This document shows positions 1 to 10,870 of a stretch of DNA of 64,000 nt, in pieces. The position numbers and the translations under genes are program-made. Position 1 is the stretch's first letter. Every line of letters begins with the position of its first letter. This stretch comes from Azonexaceae bacterium (lineage in GTDB: Bacteria; Pseudomonadota; Gammaproteobacteria; Burkholderiales; Rhodocyclaceae): contig JAAXVL010000001.1 in NCBI GenBank assembly GCA_013335535.1, positions 389,764 to 453,763 of the forward strand, in the 5' to 3' direction. A model generated the notes under the pieces. The model saw only the letters and a list, made by a program, of their open reading frames with translations, ran no database searches and was not told the origin of the DNA.

Positions 1-143
1 TTTGATACCCCGGCGCGTGCGGCAACGTCTTCCAGACGGGTTGCAGTGAAGCCTTTTTCAACGAACAGATGAAGTGCAGCTTCGAGAAGTTCGGAGGGGC
101 GGGCTTCCTTGCGGCGCTTGCGGGGGGCGGGAATGGCAGACAT
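1..143 (-). CDS. TetR-family transcriptional regulator, N-terminal part only
   Basis: The gene runs off the left edge; only 47 residues are visible. They form the usual TetR start: a basic N-terminus (PRKRRKEAR), then LLEAALHLFVEKGFTATR, followed by DVAARAGVS, the first half of the helix-turn-helix. TetR proteins are dimeric repressors whose C-terminal domain binds a small ligand. That domain is missing here, so the ligand and targets are unknown. The ATG at 141-143 directly abuts a perfect inverted repeat (144-177), which suggests autorepression. The family call is secure; the specific role is not. Confidence 0.85.
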   Translation of the reverse strand, partial: MSAIPAPRKRRKEARPSELLEAALHLFVEKGFTATRLEDVAARAGVS

Positions 144-177
144 GGTAACTTAATGACTCGTTGGTCATTAAGTTACC
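144..177. promoter_or_regulatory. Palindromic operator next to the TetR gene
   Basis: GGTAACTTAATGA (144-156) and TCATTAAGTTACC (165-177) are perfect 13-bp inverted repeats around an 8-bp centre. The palindrome touches the TetR start codon, the normal place for a TetR self-operator. The carbonic anhydrase stop lies only about 20 bp away, so the repeat could also act as a hairpin on that transcript, but it has no clear T-tract. The operator role is inferred. Confidence 0.7.
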
Positions 178-195
178 ATCGCGACTACTTTCCGG

Positions 196-1671
196 TCAAC
201 GACCTTCCTTGATCAGGCGGCCGCCCGAGGGCTGGATGGGACGGGCGTTGTTTTTGTAGAGCCGGCTGAAGATGTTGATCTGGTCCGCCGAAACCTGCGC
301 TGGCTGCTTCATGACCAGCCACAGCACGCCTTCGGAACACGGTGGCGTGGTCAGCGAGCCCATGTAGGTGTAGTAATTGCGGCTGGTCGGCAACAGGGTA
401 TTGAGGTCGATCGTCGTGCTTGGCGGCGCTACCGGCAGGTTCTTTTCCAGCGGCATGTTGTTCCACAAGGTCTGGATGAATGCATTCTCGGTGCCGCGTT
501 CGAGCAGTACGGCGACAACCGCCAGCTGGCCATCGTCGGCTTTGTGCACGAGATGGGCGACCATGTCGAAACGCTGTCCATTGACCTTTTCTTCCGACGG
601 GCGATGGAAATGAAACTGGACCAGCTCGTAGGTCTTGCCGGTCAGGGAGATCGAACTTTCGCCGACTTCGACCTGAACTGTGTGGCCGTTGTCGATGATG
701 CGGAAGGTGGAAGGCTGGTAATTGAACTTGATTGGCTCCAGATCGACCTTGATGCCATCCTTGATATCGATCGGTGACTGCCGCTGGCCAATGGCGCAGG
801 TCTTGTTGTTCTGGTCGAGTTTCGCCCAGTTTTCGGGGCCTCCGGCACCTTCGTAATCCCAGTGGATGTGCGCATGCTGAATGGCCGGTTCACTGTGCGC
901 TAGTTCCAGCATGTAGCCGTCGGACTGGTTGCCCTGAGGCCGGGGCGCTTTTTTGGGCTTGGGTGTCGGGGCTTGGCTGGTGTGAACGACAACGGTTGCT
1001 GCCTTCGGTGCGGCTACCTTGGGCGGAGCAGGGGTGGGAGCGGGTGGAGGCGGAGCGGGCGGTGCCGTTTCCTTGGCGCTTTCCATGGCCGCCTTGAGGT
1101 TGGGCCTGATCGACGGAATTGCGCTTTCCTTCGGAGGTGCCGCGCCATGGGCGGCATCGCTGGCTTTCACGGCCTCGGGCTTTTCGGCCTTGGCCATTTC
1201 CTTTTTGAGCATCGCCTCGTTGGCTGCTTTCAGCTGGCCGGCTGCCTCATTGGCTTTCTGGGCGATCTCGGCAGCGCCTTCCTTGGGCGGGCGACAGACT
1301 TCGCGCAGCACCTTGTCGTCCAGCGTGCCGGTACGTACAGGTAGTTCGGTGCCTTTGATGTCCTCTTCGCGGACGACGTCGTTTTCGTTTTTCTTGAAAA
1401 TACGCTTGATCGTGTTGGCGCTGCGCGTTGTGCAGTCGTAGCGGGTGATCGCTTCGATCACGCGGTAGGGGGCGCCGGAGCGGCCATCCACCAGTTCTTT
1501 TTCGAGCACGACTCGGCCTTGCGCCTCAACGGTATTGCCGTCACGTTTCAGGCTGGTGCGATTGAGCTCAATGCGCTTGCCCGGTTCGGACGAAATCGTT
1601 TGCCAGGCGGGCGCGGCCGAGACACCGAAAGGCAGGGCGACCAGCAGGCTGGCGATTATCAGTAGGCGCAT
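196..1671 (-). CDS. Secreted alpha-carbonic anhydrase with N-terminal adhesin-E-like domain
   Basis: 491 aa. The start at 1671 gives a clean signal peptide (MRLLIIASLLVALPFGVSAA) behind a purine-rich GAGGGAAG; an upstream in-frame start would spoil it. Residues about 22-130 resemble the surface-adhesin protein E domain (WQTI...RYDC...CRPP). Then comes an Ala/Lys-rich and Pro-rich linker, about 135-280. The C-terminal half is an alpha-carbonic anhydrase that hydrates CO2 in the periplasm or on the surface. It has the zinc ligands H354, H356 (QFHFHRPSEE) and H373 (AHLVHK), plus the YTYMGSLTTPPCSEGV motif. It is about twice the usual length of a bacterial alpha-CA because of the N-terminal module and linker. 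Enzyme call strong; N-domain call moderate. Confidence 0.88.
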   Translation of the reverse strand: MRLLIIASLLVALPFGVSAAPAWQTISSEPGKRIELNRTSLKRDGNTVEAQGRVVLEKELVDGRSGAPYRVIEAITRYDCTTRSANTIKRIFKKNENDVVREEDIKGTELPVRTGTLDDKVLREVCRPPKEGAAEIAQKANEAAGQLKAANEAMLKKEMAKAEKPEAVKASDAAHGAAPPKESAIPSIRPNLKAAMESAKETAPPAPPPPAPTPAPPKVAAPKAATVVVHTSQAPTPKPKKAPRPQGNQSDGYMLELAHSEPAIQHAHIHWDYEGAGGPENWAKLDQNNKTCAIGQRQSPIDIKDGIKVDLEPIKFNYQPSTFRIIDNGHTVQVEVGESSISLTGKTYELVQFHFHRPSEEKVNGQRFDMVAHLVHKADDGQLAVVAVLLERGTENAFIQTLWNNMPLEKNLPVAPPSTTIDLNTLLPTSRNYYTYMGSLTTPPCSEGVLWLVMKQPAQVSADQINIFSRLYKNNARPIQPSGGRLIKEGR

Positions 1672-1744
1672 CTTGCTTCCCTCTTTTTCTCTTTGAATTC
1701 TGGCGCTTGTCGACGATATTTCGGCTGGTTTCGAGAATTCTTGA

Positions 1745-3847
<2,103 letters not shown>

Positions 3848-3877
3848 GCCTCGCCAAACGGCTCGTAGCAAAGGAAA

Positions 3878-3906
3878 GGCGGCTGATTCAGCCGCCTTTT
3901 TTCTTT
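3878..3906 (+). terminator. Rho-independent terminator of thiC
   Basis: GGCGGCT (3878-3884) pairs with AGCCGCC (3890-3896) around a 5-base loop, followed by a T-rich run (TTTTTTCTTTT). It lies 30 bp after the thiC stop. Confidence 0.9.
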
Positions 3907-3916
3907 TCGGGGAATT

Positions 3917-3953
3917 CCACGGTCAGCCAGAAAAAACGGCCAATATTGAAATT
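3917..3953 (-). repeat. Dispersed element, copy b (diverged)
   Basis: CCACGGTCAGCCAGAA has two mismatches to the core. The complement of the T-rich arm (AAAACGGCCAATATTG) is still recognisable. It starts 10 bp after the thiC terminator. Confidence 0.65.
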
Positions 3954-4106
3954 TGCTATGGCGCTCAATTATTGACTTTGTATTTACCTGTAACCCCATT
4001 TACTTTCATTTACAGCACCGCCACCCACCTTAACAGCGCCTCGGGGGAGTATTCGTCCTGTCGCCTGACCCGCTGGGTCGGCTAATTTGAAGAACAGGAC
4101 GAAGAG

Positions 4107-4646
4107 ATGAAAACTACTCCGAACAGCAATATCAAACGATTTTTGATCGCCGCAAGCGTGGCTTTGGCCATTCCGCTTTCCGCGGCGGCTTTTGCTGGTC
4201 ACGGTGGTCATGGCGGTTGCGGTATGGAGGCGCATGGCGGGCCGGGGCATCACATGATGGGTGGCAACATGATGCCGCCGCATCTGCACGGCTTGAATCT
4301 GACTGAAGCGCAGCAGGACAAGGTTTTTGAGATCATGCATGCGCAGGCGCCGGTGATGCGCGATAAGGCCAAGGCGCTGCGCAAGGCCGAAACTGATCTG
4401 CGGGCGCTGACGTCGGCGCCGGATTACAGTGAGGCGAAGGCGCGCGCTCTGGCCGACGAGGCGGCGAAGGCGATGTCTGAGATGACGCTGGCGCGTGCCA
4501 AGGCTGATCGCCAGGTCTTCGAGGTGCTGACGCCGGAGCAGCGTAAGCAATTGACTGAAATGAAACCGATGGAGCGCGGGCAGCGCGGCCATGGTGATGG
4601 TCCGCGCGGTCCTGCCGCTGATGGTGCCAAGCCGACTGGTCGTTGA
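4107..4646 (+). CDS. Spy/CpxP-family periplasmic protein
   Basis: 179 aa. The signal peptide runs to about residue 30 (FLIAASVALAIPLSAAAFA). A Gly/His/Met-rich stretch follows (GHGGHGGCGMEAHGG, HHMMGGNMM), then a helical domain with the two LTxxQ-type motifs of Spy/CpxP: LTEAQQDKV near residue 65 and LTPEQRKQL near 137. Family members are dimeric periplasmic chaperones or stress sensors, often induced by metals or envelope damage. The His/Met-rich N-terminus suggests metal binding, which is inferred. It stands alone, with a strong terminator 18 bp after its stop. No two-component partner is visible next to it. Confidence 0.82.
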   Translation: MKTTPNSNIKRFLIAASVALAIPLSAAAFAGHGGHGGCGMEAHGGPGHHMMGGNMMPPHLHGLNLTEAQQDKVFEIMHAQAPVMRDKAKALRKAETDLRALTSAPDYSEAKARALADEAAKAMSEMTLARAKADRQVFEVLTPEQRKQLTEMKPMERGQRGHGDGPRGPAADGAKPTGR

Positions 4647-4663
4647 TTCGGGTTTTTTAAAGC

Positions 4664-4692
4664 AAGGGGGCTGAGGGCCCCCTTTCCATTTT
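4664..4692 (+). terminator. Rho-independent terminator after the Spy-like gene
   Basis: AAGGGGGC (4664-4671) pairs perfectly with GCCCCCTT (4677-4684) around a 5-base loop. T-rich sequence follows and merges into the T-rich arm of repeat copy c. Confidence 0.85.
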
Positions 4693-4718
4693 TTGGCGAT
4701 TTTTCCGGTTGACCGTGG
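4686..4718 (+). repeat. Dispersed element, copy c
   Basis: Perfect core at 4703-4718. The upstream arm (CATTTTTTGGCGATTT) has two T-tracts and directly follows a terminator. Confidence 0.9.
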
Positions 4719-4764
4719 AAATTGTCGGCAGCGAACGGAATGGCTGAATCTGCGACAATCGGGC

Positions 4765-5040
4765 ATGCCCGAAAAGCCTTGCCCCGCCGTTCCGTTGCCG
4801 ATGGCCTGCCGCCCCAATTGCGGCGCCTGTTGTATTGCGCCGTCGATCAGTTCGCTGAACAAGCCGGCCGGTGCGCCTTGTCGGCATCTGGACGCTGATT
4901 TTCGCTGCCTGATTTTCGGACGGCCGGAGCGACCGAATTGCTGCGCCGGGCTGCAACCGTCGGCCGAGATGTGCGGATTATCCCGTGAGCATGCACTCAA
5001 TTGGCTGGCCGAACTCGAGGTTTTGACGCATCCGGGATAG
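4765..5040 (+). CDS. YkgJ/UPF0153-type cysteine-cluster protein
   Basis: 91 aa. Cysteines follow the family pattern: CRPNCGACC near residue 15, then [19 protein letters not shown] and MCG. Members are thought to bind zinc or an iron-sulfur centre through these cysteines; no reaction is established. ATG at 4765 was chosen because an earlier in-frame ATG lies inside repeat copy c and would add non-conserved residues. uppP starts 45 bp downstream. A second, longer protein of this type is encoded at 50654-51217. Confidence 0.8.
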   Translation: MPEKPCPAVPLPMACRPNCGACCIAPSISSLNKPAGAPCRHLDADFRCLIFGRPERPNCCAGLQPSAEMCGLSREHALNWLAELEVLTHPG

Positions 5041-5085
5041 TAGAATGCGGCCTCCCCAACTTGGCATAAGCGCAGGCCGCACCTC

Positions 5086-5910
5086 ATGGATCCGATTCTT
5101 CTCCTTAAAGCCCTCATTCTTGGCATCGTCGAAGGGCTGACTGAATTCCTGCCGATCTCGTCGACCGGCCATCTGATTCTGGCCGGCGATCTGCTGGATT
5201 TCAACGATGATCGCGGCAAGTTGTTCGAGATCGTTATCCAGTCCGGCGCCATTCTGGCCGTGGTCTGGGAGTATCGCGAACGTCTGCTCGTCGTGGCGCG
5301 TGGCGCCTTCAGCGACAAGGCGGCGCAGAAATTCATCCTCAACCTGTTCGTCGCCTTCCTGCCGCTGGCCATCCTTGGGCTGGCTTTCGGCAAGGCCATC
5401 AAGGCTAACCTGTTCAACCCGATTGCCGTCGCCACCACCTTCATTCTGGGGGCCTTCGTCATCCTCTGGGCCGAGAAGCGCGAGCACACCATCCGCGTCC
5501 AGACGGTCGAGGAAATGACCCTGCTCGACGCCCTGAAAATGGGCTTCGCACAGGCCGTGGCGCTGATTCCCGGCACCTCGCGATCCGGCGCGACGATCAT
5601 CGGCGGTTTGCTCTTCGGCCTGTCGCGCAAGGCGGCCACCGAGTTTTCCTTCTTCCTCGCCATCCCGACGCTCGGTGCAGCCACCGTCTATCAGCTCTAC
5701 AAGGAACGCGCCCTGCTCAACGCCGACGATATCGGCATGTGGGTGGTCGGCTTCATTTCCGCCTTCGTTTCGGCATTCCTGTGTGTGCGCTGGCTGCTAC
5801 GCTTCATTTCGAGCCATGACTTCACGCCTTTTGCCTGGTATCGCATCGTCTTCGGTATTGTCGTTTTGATGACGGCCCACTTCGGCTGGGTGCAATGGAC
5901 CGCGGGCTGA
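5086..5910 (+). CDS. uppP: Undecaprenyl-diphosphatase UppP (BacA)
   Basis: 274 aa, usual family length. An integral membrane enzyme that dephosphorylates undecaprenyl pyrophosphate to recycle the lipid carrier for cell-wall synthesis; overexpression gives bacitracin resistance. The two active-site motifs are clear: [15 protein letters not shown] at 16-30 and [10 protein letters not shown] near 163-172. Seven or eight hydrophobic segments are visible. It is the first gene of a tight run (uppP, esterase, RNase, TonB-like, aroE, mtgA); the next gene starts inside its 3' end. Confidence 0.97.
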   Translation: MDPILLLKALILGIVEGLTEFLPISSTGHLILAGDLLDFNDDRGKLFEIVIQSGAILAVVWEYRERLLVVARGAFSDKAAQKFILNLFVAFLPLAILGLAFGKAIKANLFNPIAVATTFILGAFVILWAEKREHTIRVQTVEEMTLLDALKMGFAQAVALIPGTSRSGATIIGGLLFGLSRKAATEFSFFLAIPTLGAATVYQLYKERALLNADDIGMWVVGFISAFVSAFLCVRWLLRFISSHDFTPFAWYRIVFGIVVLMTAHFGWVQWTAG

Positions 5911-6464
5911 TCCTCTACCTGCACGGCTTCTGCTCCTCGCCGGCTTCCTGGAAATCACAACTGCTGGCCGAAGAGATGGCCCGGTGCGGCATGGCGGGGC
6001 AATTCGTCTGCCCGCAGTTGTCGCCGGTGCCCGATGAAGCGGTGGCCAGCCTTAGCCGCCTGATCGAACAGGCCGGCGGGCCGGTCACCTTGATCGGCAG
6101 CTCGTTGGGCGGACATTACGCCAACCATCTGGCAGAAAAGCACGGCCTGAAAGCTGTGCTGATCAACCCGGCCGTGGTCGACCGTCTGGATTTGACCAAG
6201 TTCGTCGGCGATCACGCTAATTTCCATAGCGGCGAACGCTTCACCTTCACCGAGGCGCACGCCGCCCAACTGAAAGCCCAGGTAAGGCAGCCAACGCCGG
6301 AGCGCTACTGGCTGCTGGCCGAAACCGGCGACGAAGTGCTGGATTACCAGCAGGCCGTGGATTTCTACGCCGGCTGCCGGCAAACGGTACTGCCGGGCGG
6401 TGACCACAGCTTCACGCAATTTCCCGGCTTCGTGCCGCAAATCATTGAATACGCTGGGCTATAA
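5895..6464 (+). CDS. YqiA-like alpha/beta-hydrolase (esterase)
   Basis: 189 aa. The N-terminus [16 protein letters not shown] carries the oxyanion strand. GSSLGG near residue 73 is the nucleophile elbow, [12 protein letters not shown] holds the acid, and GGDHSF near 172 holds the histidine: a full Ser-Asp-His triad. The family (UPF0227/YqiA) hydrolyses short acyl esters in vitro; the natural substrate is unknown. The start overlaps the end of uppP by 16 bases, and the RNase gene begins 7 bases after its stop, so translation is likely coupled. Confidence 0.85.
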   Translation: MDRGLILYLHGFCSSPASWKSQLLAEEMARCGMAGQFVCPQLSPVPDEAVASLSRLIEQAGGPVTLIGSSLGGHYANHLAEKHGLKAVLINPAVVDRLDLTKFVGDHANFHSGERFTFTEAHAAQLKAQVRQPTPERYWLLAETGDEVLDYQQAVDFYAGCRQTVLPGGDHSFTQFPGFVPQIIEYAGL

Positions 6465-6471
6465 TCCGCCG

Positions 6472-8373
6472 ATGAATGTATTGTTTGAAGAAGATGGCGG
6501 CTTCAAGGCCGGCAGCATCATGGCCGACAACGATAGCTCGTTGCAGGTCGAAATGCCGAGCGGCAAGCGCAGCAAGATCAAGGCCGCAACGGTGTTGCTG
6601 CGTTTCGAGAAACCGTCGGCGGCTGCCTTGCTCGATCAGGCCACGCCGCTGGCCGAAGAAATCGAAGCAGAATTCCTCTGGGAGTGCGTCAACGATGGCG
6701 AATTTTCGTTTCTTGATTTTGCCCGTGATTACTACGGACACGAGCCCAGCCCGCTCGAAGCGACGGCGGTGCTGCTTGCCGTCCACGCCGCGCCCGTCTA
6801 TTTCCACCGCAAAGGCAAGGGCCGCTTCCGCAAAGCGCCTGCCGACATTCTCGCAGCTGCTCTGGCCAGCCTTGAAAAAAAGCGTCAGCAAGCGCTCGCG
6901 ATGGAAGGCTGGATTGGTGAGCTGAAGGAATTCCGCCTGCCGCCGGAAATCGGCGTGCTGACCGACGCCCTGCTCTACGCCCCGGATCGCAACAAGTCCG
7001 AAACCAAGGCCTTCGAAACGGCCTGCGCCGAAACCGGGCTGACGGCCGCGCAAATGCTCTTCAAGTGCGGCGCCATCAAGTCGCCCTATTTCCTGCATTA
7101 CCGTCGTTTCCTGCACGAACAATTTCCCAAGGGGGTAGCCTTTCCGCCCCTTGAGGCGCCAAAACTGCCGCGCGACCTGCCGCGCGCCGACGTCCGCGCC
7201 TTCTCGATCGACGACGCCAACACGACCGAAATCGACGATGCGCTGTCCGTTGTAAGGCTGCCCGGCATCGGTTCGCGCATCGGCATCCATATCGCCGCGC
7301 CGGGGCTGGCCATCGAACACGGATCGCCGCTCGACGGCATCGCCCGCGCCCGGCTGTCGACGGTCTACATGCCTGGCAACAAGATCACCATGCTGCCCGA
7401 CGCCGTGGTGCAGAACTACACGCTGGCCGGCGGCGTTGATTGCCCGGCCGTGTCGCTCTACCTGACGGTCAATGACTCGCTGGAAATTCTCAGTCACGAA
7501 TCGCGGCTGGAGATGGTGCATATCGCGGCCAACCTGCGCCACCACGAAATCGAACCGTGGTTCAACGCCGAAACGATCAATGGCCCCCTGCCTGATCAGC
7601 CGTTCAAAGATGAGCTAGTGCACCTCTGGCACTTCGCCAACGCCTGTGAAGGCCGGCGTGGCAAGCCGTCGGCGATGCAGGGCATCAACGACTACAACTT
7701 TGAAATCGGCGGCGATCTGGCTGATCCGGACAGTTGCACCGTCGAAATTTCCGAACGCAAGCGCGGCAGCCCGCTCGACAAGCTGGTCGCCGAGCTCATG
7801 ATCGTCGCCAACTCGACCTGGGGCGGCCTGCTCGCCGAGAAGAACATCGCCTGCCTGTACCGCGCCCAGACGCAGGGCAAGGTGCGCATGACCACTTCGC
7901 CGCTGCCGCATGAAGGCCTTGGCGTGCCGCAGTATGCCTGGATGACCTCGCCGCTGCGCCGTTACTGCGATCTGGTCAATCAGTGGCAGCTGATCGCTTG
8001 TTTGAAGGGCGAAACGCCTGCCTTTGCACAAAAATCGGCCGAATTGTTTGGCGCCATGCGCGATTTCGAGCTGACTTACGCGGCCTACGCCGATTTTCAG
8101 CGCCAGATGGAGCGTTACTGGTGCCTGCGCTGGATTCAGCAGCACGGTTTGAGCGAAATCGAGGCAACGGTGCGTCGCGAGCAAAGCGTCAAACTCGATC
8201 ACCTGCCTTTGTTACTTCGCATCCCATCCCTGCCCCCCGACCTGCTGGCCGGGCAGCGCGTGCGTCTGGCTATTGAAAGTCTTGATTTGCTGGCGCCGGA
8301 AGTCAGTTGCCGTTTCGTGAGCCTGCTTGGCGAGAGCAATCCGGCTGAGGTCACGGAGGAAGAGGAACAGTGA
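6472..8373 (+). CDS. RNase II/R-family exoribonuclease (RNB domain)
   Basis: 633 aa. The RNB catalytic core starts near residue 240. The magnesium-binding motif AFSIDDANTTEIDDALSV has the conserved aspartates of 3'-5' hydrolytic RNases. Further family blocks are MQGINDYNFEIGG and AWMTSPLRRYCDLVNQ. The N-terminal region lacks an obvious pair of cold-shock domains, and the C-terminus ends soon after the RNB domain, so this is the shorter proteobacterial RNB type, not RNase R. ATG at 6472 was preferred because upstream in-frame codons lie inside the esterase gene. The stop overlaps the GTG start of the next gene. Confidence 0.9.
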   Translation: MNVLFEEDGGFKAGSIMADNDSSLQVEMPSGKRSKIKAATVLLRFEKPSAAALLDQATPLAEEIEAEFLWECVNDGEFSFLDFARDYYGHEPSPLEATAVLLAVHAAPVYFHRKGKGRFRKAPADILAAALASLEKKRQQALAMEGWIGELKEFRLPPEIGVLTDALLYAPDRNKSETKAFETACAETGLTAAQMLFKCGAIKSPYFLHYRRFLHEQFPKGVAFPPLEAPKLPRDLPRADVRAFSIDDANTTEIDDALSVVRLPGIGSRIGIHIAAPGLAIEHGSPLDGIARARLSTVYMPGNKITMLPDAVVQNYTLAGGVDCPAVSLYLTVNDSLEILSHESRLEMVHIAANLRHHEIEPWFNAETINGPLPDQPFKDELVHLWHFANACEGRRGKPSAMQGINDYNFEIGGDLADPDSCTVEISERKRGSPLDKLVAELMIVANSTWGGLLAEKNIACLYRAQTQGKVRMTTSPLPHEGLGVPQYAWMTSPLRRYCDLVNQWQLIACLKGETPAFAQKSAELFGAMRDFELTYAAYADFQRQMERYWCLRWIQQHGLSEIEATVRREQSVKLDHLPLLLRIPSLPPDLLAGQRVRLAIESLDLLAPEVSCRFVSLLGESNPAEVTEEEEQ

Positions 8374-9263
8374 AGAAGACGCGTGCCCTTCGCGTTTCCC
8401 GGACGGCACAGCAGGATCGCCGTCTGTGGATTGCCATCGGCATCTCCGTCCTTTTTCATGCCTTGCTGCTGACCCTGCACTTCAAGTTTCCGGATGCTTC
8501 CCAGGCCTTCCGTGAAAAAGCCATGGATATCATCCTGGTCAATGCCAAATCCGCGCGCAAGCCGACGGATGCCCAGGCGCTGGCTCAGGCCAATCTCGAT
8601 GGCGGCGGCAATACCGATGAAAACCGGCGTGCCAAGACGCCATTGCCGCCATCGCCGCAAAAGAATGATGGCGACGCCATCCAGCAGATGCAGCGGCGCG
8701 TGCAGGAACTGGAAACGGCCCAGCAAAGACTGCTTACGCAGGCAAAGAGTCTGCGCAACATCGCTGCGGCCAATACGGCTACCGAGCAGCCTTCTCCTGT
8801 CGTGCCGGTGGTCAGTGGTCTCGACCTCGCCGAATCGGCGCGGGCTATGGCCCGTCTCGAGGGTGAGATCGCCAAGACGGCCGATGAATACAGCAAGCGA
8901 CCGCGCAAGAAGTTTGTCGGCGCGCGCACTGAGGAATACGGGCTGGCTGCCTACCTCGATGCCTGGAAACAGAAGATCGAGCGCATCGGTACGCTCAACT
9001 ATCCGCCGGAGGCACGCGGCAAGGTCTATGGCGCGGTGGTGATTTTTGTCGAGTTGCGGGCCGAGGACGGTAGCCTGTACAGCGCCGAGATTTCGCGTTC
9101 CTCCGGACACAAGATTCTCGATCAGGCGGCGCTGCGCATCCTGAGAATGTCGGCGCCGTTCGGCGCCATTCCGCATGATGCGCTGGGTGGGGCGACCGTG
9201 CTTTCCTTTGCACGGACCTGGTATTTCACGCAGGGCGATGCCCTCAATACGGCCAACAAATGA
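8370..9263 (+). CDS. TonB-family energy transducer-like protein
   Basis: 297 aa, GTG start overlapping the RNase stop (GTGA). One N-terminal membrane anchor ([20 protein letters not shown], with the His typical of TonB) is followed by a linker with a coiled-coil stretch ([18 protein letters not shown], about 110-127). A TonB C-terminal domain follows, about 200-290 (LNYPPEARG...[12 protein letters not shown]...[15 protein letters not shown]). TonB couples the proton-motive force to outer-membrane receptors. No exbB/exbD or receptor is nearby, so it may instead be a TonB paralogue with an envelope structural role. It overlaps aroE by 4 bases. Confidence 0.85.
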   Translation: MKKTRALRVSRTAQQDRRLWIAIGISVLFHALLLTLHFKFPDASQAFREKAMDIILVNAKSARKPTDAQALAQANLDGGGNTDENRRAKTPLPPSPQKNDGDAIQQMQRRVQELETAQQRLLTQAKSLRNIAAANTATEQPSPVVPVVSGLDLAESARAMARLEGEIAKTADEYSKRPRKKFVGARTEEYGLAAYLDAWKQKIERIGTLNYPPEARGKVYGAVVIFVELRAEDGSLYSAEISRSSGHKILDQAALRILRMSAPFGAIPHDALGGATVLSFARTWYFTQGDALNTANK

Positions 9264-10084
9264 GCGATCTGTATTGTGTGTTTGGCAATCCGATTGCCCA
9301 TTCAAAATCACCGGCCATCCATGCGGCGTTTGCCGCTGTAAGCGGGCAGGATCTGGTCTACGAAGCGCGTCTTGCTCCGGTCGACGGCTTTGAGCAGGCC
9401 GTGTCCGAATTCGTTGCGGTGGGAGGCAGGGGGGCGAATGTCACCGTGCCTTTCAAGGAAGAGGCGTTCCGGCTGGCGACGCGCCTGTCCGAGCGCGCGG
9501 CGCGGGCCGGAGCAGTCAATACGTTGGCTTTCAACGGCAGCGAAATCTTCGGTGACAACACCGATGGCGCCGGATTGGTTCGCGATATCACGCACAATCT
9601 CGGCTTTTCGCTGGCCGGCAAACGTATTTTGCTGCTCGGTGCCGGCGGCGCCTCTCGTGGTGTGATTGCTCCGCTGCTGGCTGAAAGGCCGGAATCGCTC
9701 TTCATCGCCAATCGCAGTGCCGACAAGGCTGTCGTGCTGGCTGAGACATTTTCAGATATTGCCACGGTCGACGCGGGAAATTTCACAAAAACCGGCGGCA
9801 AAAGCTTCGATCTGGTCGTTAACGCCACTTCAGCCAGCCTTTCCGGTGAAAGTCTGCCCTTGCCGCCGGGAATCTTTGCGCCGGGCTGTCTGGCTTACGA
9901 CATGATGTACGGCAAAGGCGAAACCCCGTTTCTGGCTTTGGCCCGCGAGCAGGGGGCGGTGCAAAGGGCGGATGGTCTTGGCATGTTGGTCGAGCAGGCT
10001 GCCGAAGCTTTTTTTGTCTGGCGTGGCGTGCGCCCGGCCACCGCTCGGGTGCTGGCTGACCTGAGAGCCTCGCTGGCTGCATGA
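9260..10084 (+). CDS. aroE: Shikimate dehydrogenase (NADP+)
   Basis: 274 aa, normal length. Reduces 3-dehydroshikimate to shikimate in aromatic amino-acid synthesis. Substrate-site SKSP near residue 15 and the catalytic lysine in [10 protein letters not shown] near 66 are present, as are NTDGAG and the dinucleotide loop [11 protein letters not shown]. The ATGA overlaps at both ends tie it to the TonB-like gene upstream and mtgA downstream. Confidence 0.97.
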   Translation: MSDLYCVFGNPIAHSKSPAIHAAFAAVSGQDLVYEARLAPVDGFEQAVSEFVAVGGRGANVTVPFKEEAFRLATRLSERAARAGAVNTLAFNGSEIFGDNTDGAGLVRDITHNLGFSLAGKRILLLGAGGASRGVIAPLLAERPESLFIANRSADKAVVLAETFSDIATVDAGNFTKTGGKSFDLVVNATSASLSGESLPLPPGIFAPGCLAYDMMYGKGETPFLALAREQGAVQRADGLGMLVEQAAEAFFVWRGVRPATARVLADLRASLAA

Positions 10085-10776
10085 GAGTCGTCGGCCGCTG
10101 GTTGAAGTGGGCCGTCTTGGGACTGCTCGGACTGTTCCTGATCTGGCAGCTGTGGTTGCTGGGCTGGGTGCTGTTCTGGGGTTGGGTCAATCCCGGTGAA
10201 ACCCGCTTCATGGAGATTCGCCTGGCCGAAATGCGTCAGAAGGCGCCCGACGCCCAGATCAAAAAACAATGGGTGCCCTACGAGCGGATTTCGATTCATC
10301 TCAAGCGCGCCATCATCTCGGCCGAGGATGCCAAGTTCGTCGATCATGAAGGCTTCGACTGGGAAGGCATGCAAAAAGCCATAGAAAAAAACCAGAAACG
10401 GGGGCGTTTTGCCGCAGGTGGTTCGACCATCAGCCAGCAACTGGCGAAAAACCTGTTCCTGACGCCGACCAAGTCCTATTTCCGCAAGGCGGAAGAGGCG
10501 ATCATCACGCTGATGCTGGAAAACCTGTGGAGCAAGCGGCGGATTCTCGAGGTTTATCTCAACGTGATCGAGTGGGGTAACGGTGTGTTCGGTGCCGAAG
10601 CGGCAGCCCGCCATTACTACAATGCGAGCGCAGCCCAGCTTGGGCCGGAACAGGCGGCGCGGCTGGCCGGCATGGTGCCGAATCCGCGCTACTACGACCG
10701 CAATCGCAATGCGCCCGGACTGGGGCGAAAGACGGCGATTATTCTGGGTCGAATGCCGGGCGCCGATGTGCCGTGA
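10081..10776 (+). CDS. mtgA: Monofunctional peptidoglycan transglycosylase MtgA
   Basis: 231 aa, GT51 family. One N-terminal membrane segment ([20 protein letters not shown]) anchors a periplasmic glycosyltransferase that polymerises lipid II glycan strands. The motifs [16 protein letters not shown] (catalytic Glu), [15 protein letters not shown] and [14 protein letters not shown] are all intact. The preceding aroE overlap is usual in proteobacteria. It shares cell-wall purpose with uppP at the head of this run. Confidence 0.97.
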   Translation: MRVVGRWLKWAVLGLLGLFLIWQLWLLGWVLFWGWVNPGETRFMEIRLAEMRQKAPDAQIKKQWVPYERISIHLKRAIISAEDAKFVDHEGFDWEGMQKAIEKNQKRGRFAAGGSTISQQLAKNLFLTPTKSYFRKAEEAIITLMLENLWSKRRILEVYLNVIEWGNGVFGAEAAARHYYNASAAQLGPEQAARLAGMVPNPRYYDRNRNAPGLGRKTAIILGRMPGADVP

Positions 10777-10836
10777 AATATTGCCGGAATAGGGGTTTTC
10801 CGCAGTAATTTTGTCGGAACCTGACCCTTCGCCCGG

Positions 10837-10845
10837 TGCTAAAAT
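10837..10845 (+). promoter_or_regulatory. Putative extended -10 promoter of mgtE
   Basis: TGCTAAAAT matches an extended -10 (TGnTAAAAT) 25 bp before the chosen mgtE start. No convincing -35 is seen at standard spacing. Confidence 0.35.
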
Positions 10846-10870
10846 GCCCCACCTTTTGCGGCGCCGCACC

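Noticed and set aside
188-204. TTTCCGGTCAACGACC near the carbonic anhydrase stop looks like the element
   Set aside because: The right half does not match the core and the T-rich arm is missing; too diverged to count.
4693-4764. Earlier start for the YkgJ-like gene
   Set aside because: It would translate repeat copy c into the N-terminus; the ATG at 4765 leads directly into the conserved region.
10811-10870. Earlier TTG or ATG starts for MgtE
   Set aside because: They precede or overlap a putative -10 and add residues unlike MgtE; the ATG at 10871 is better.
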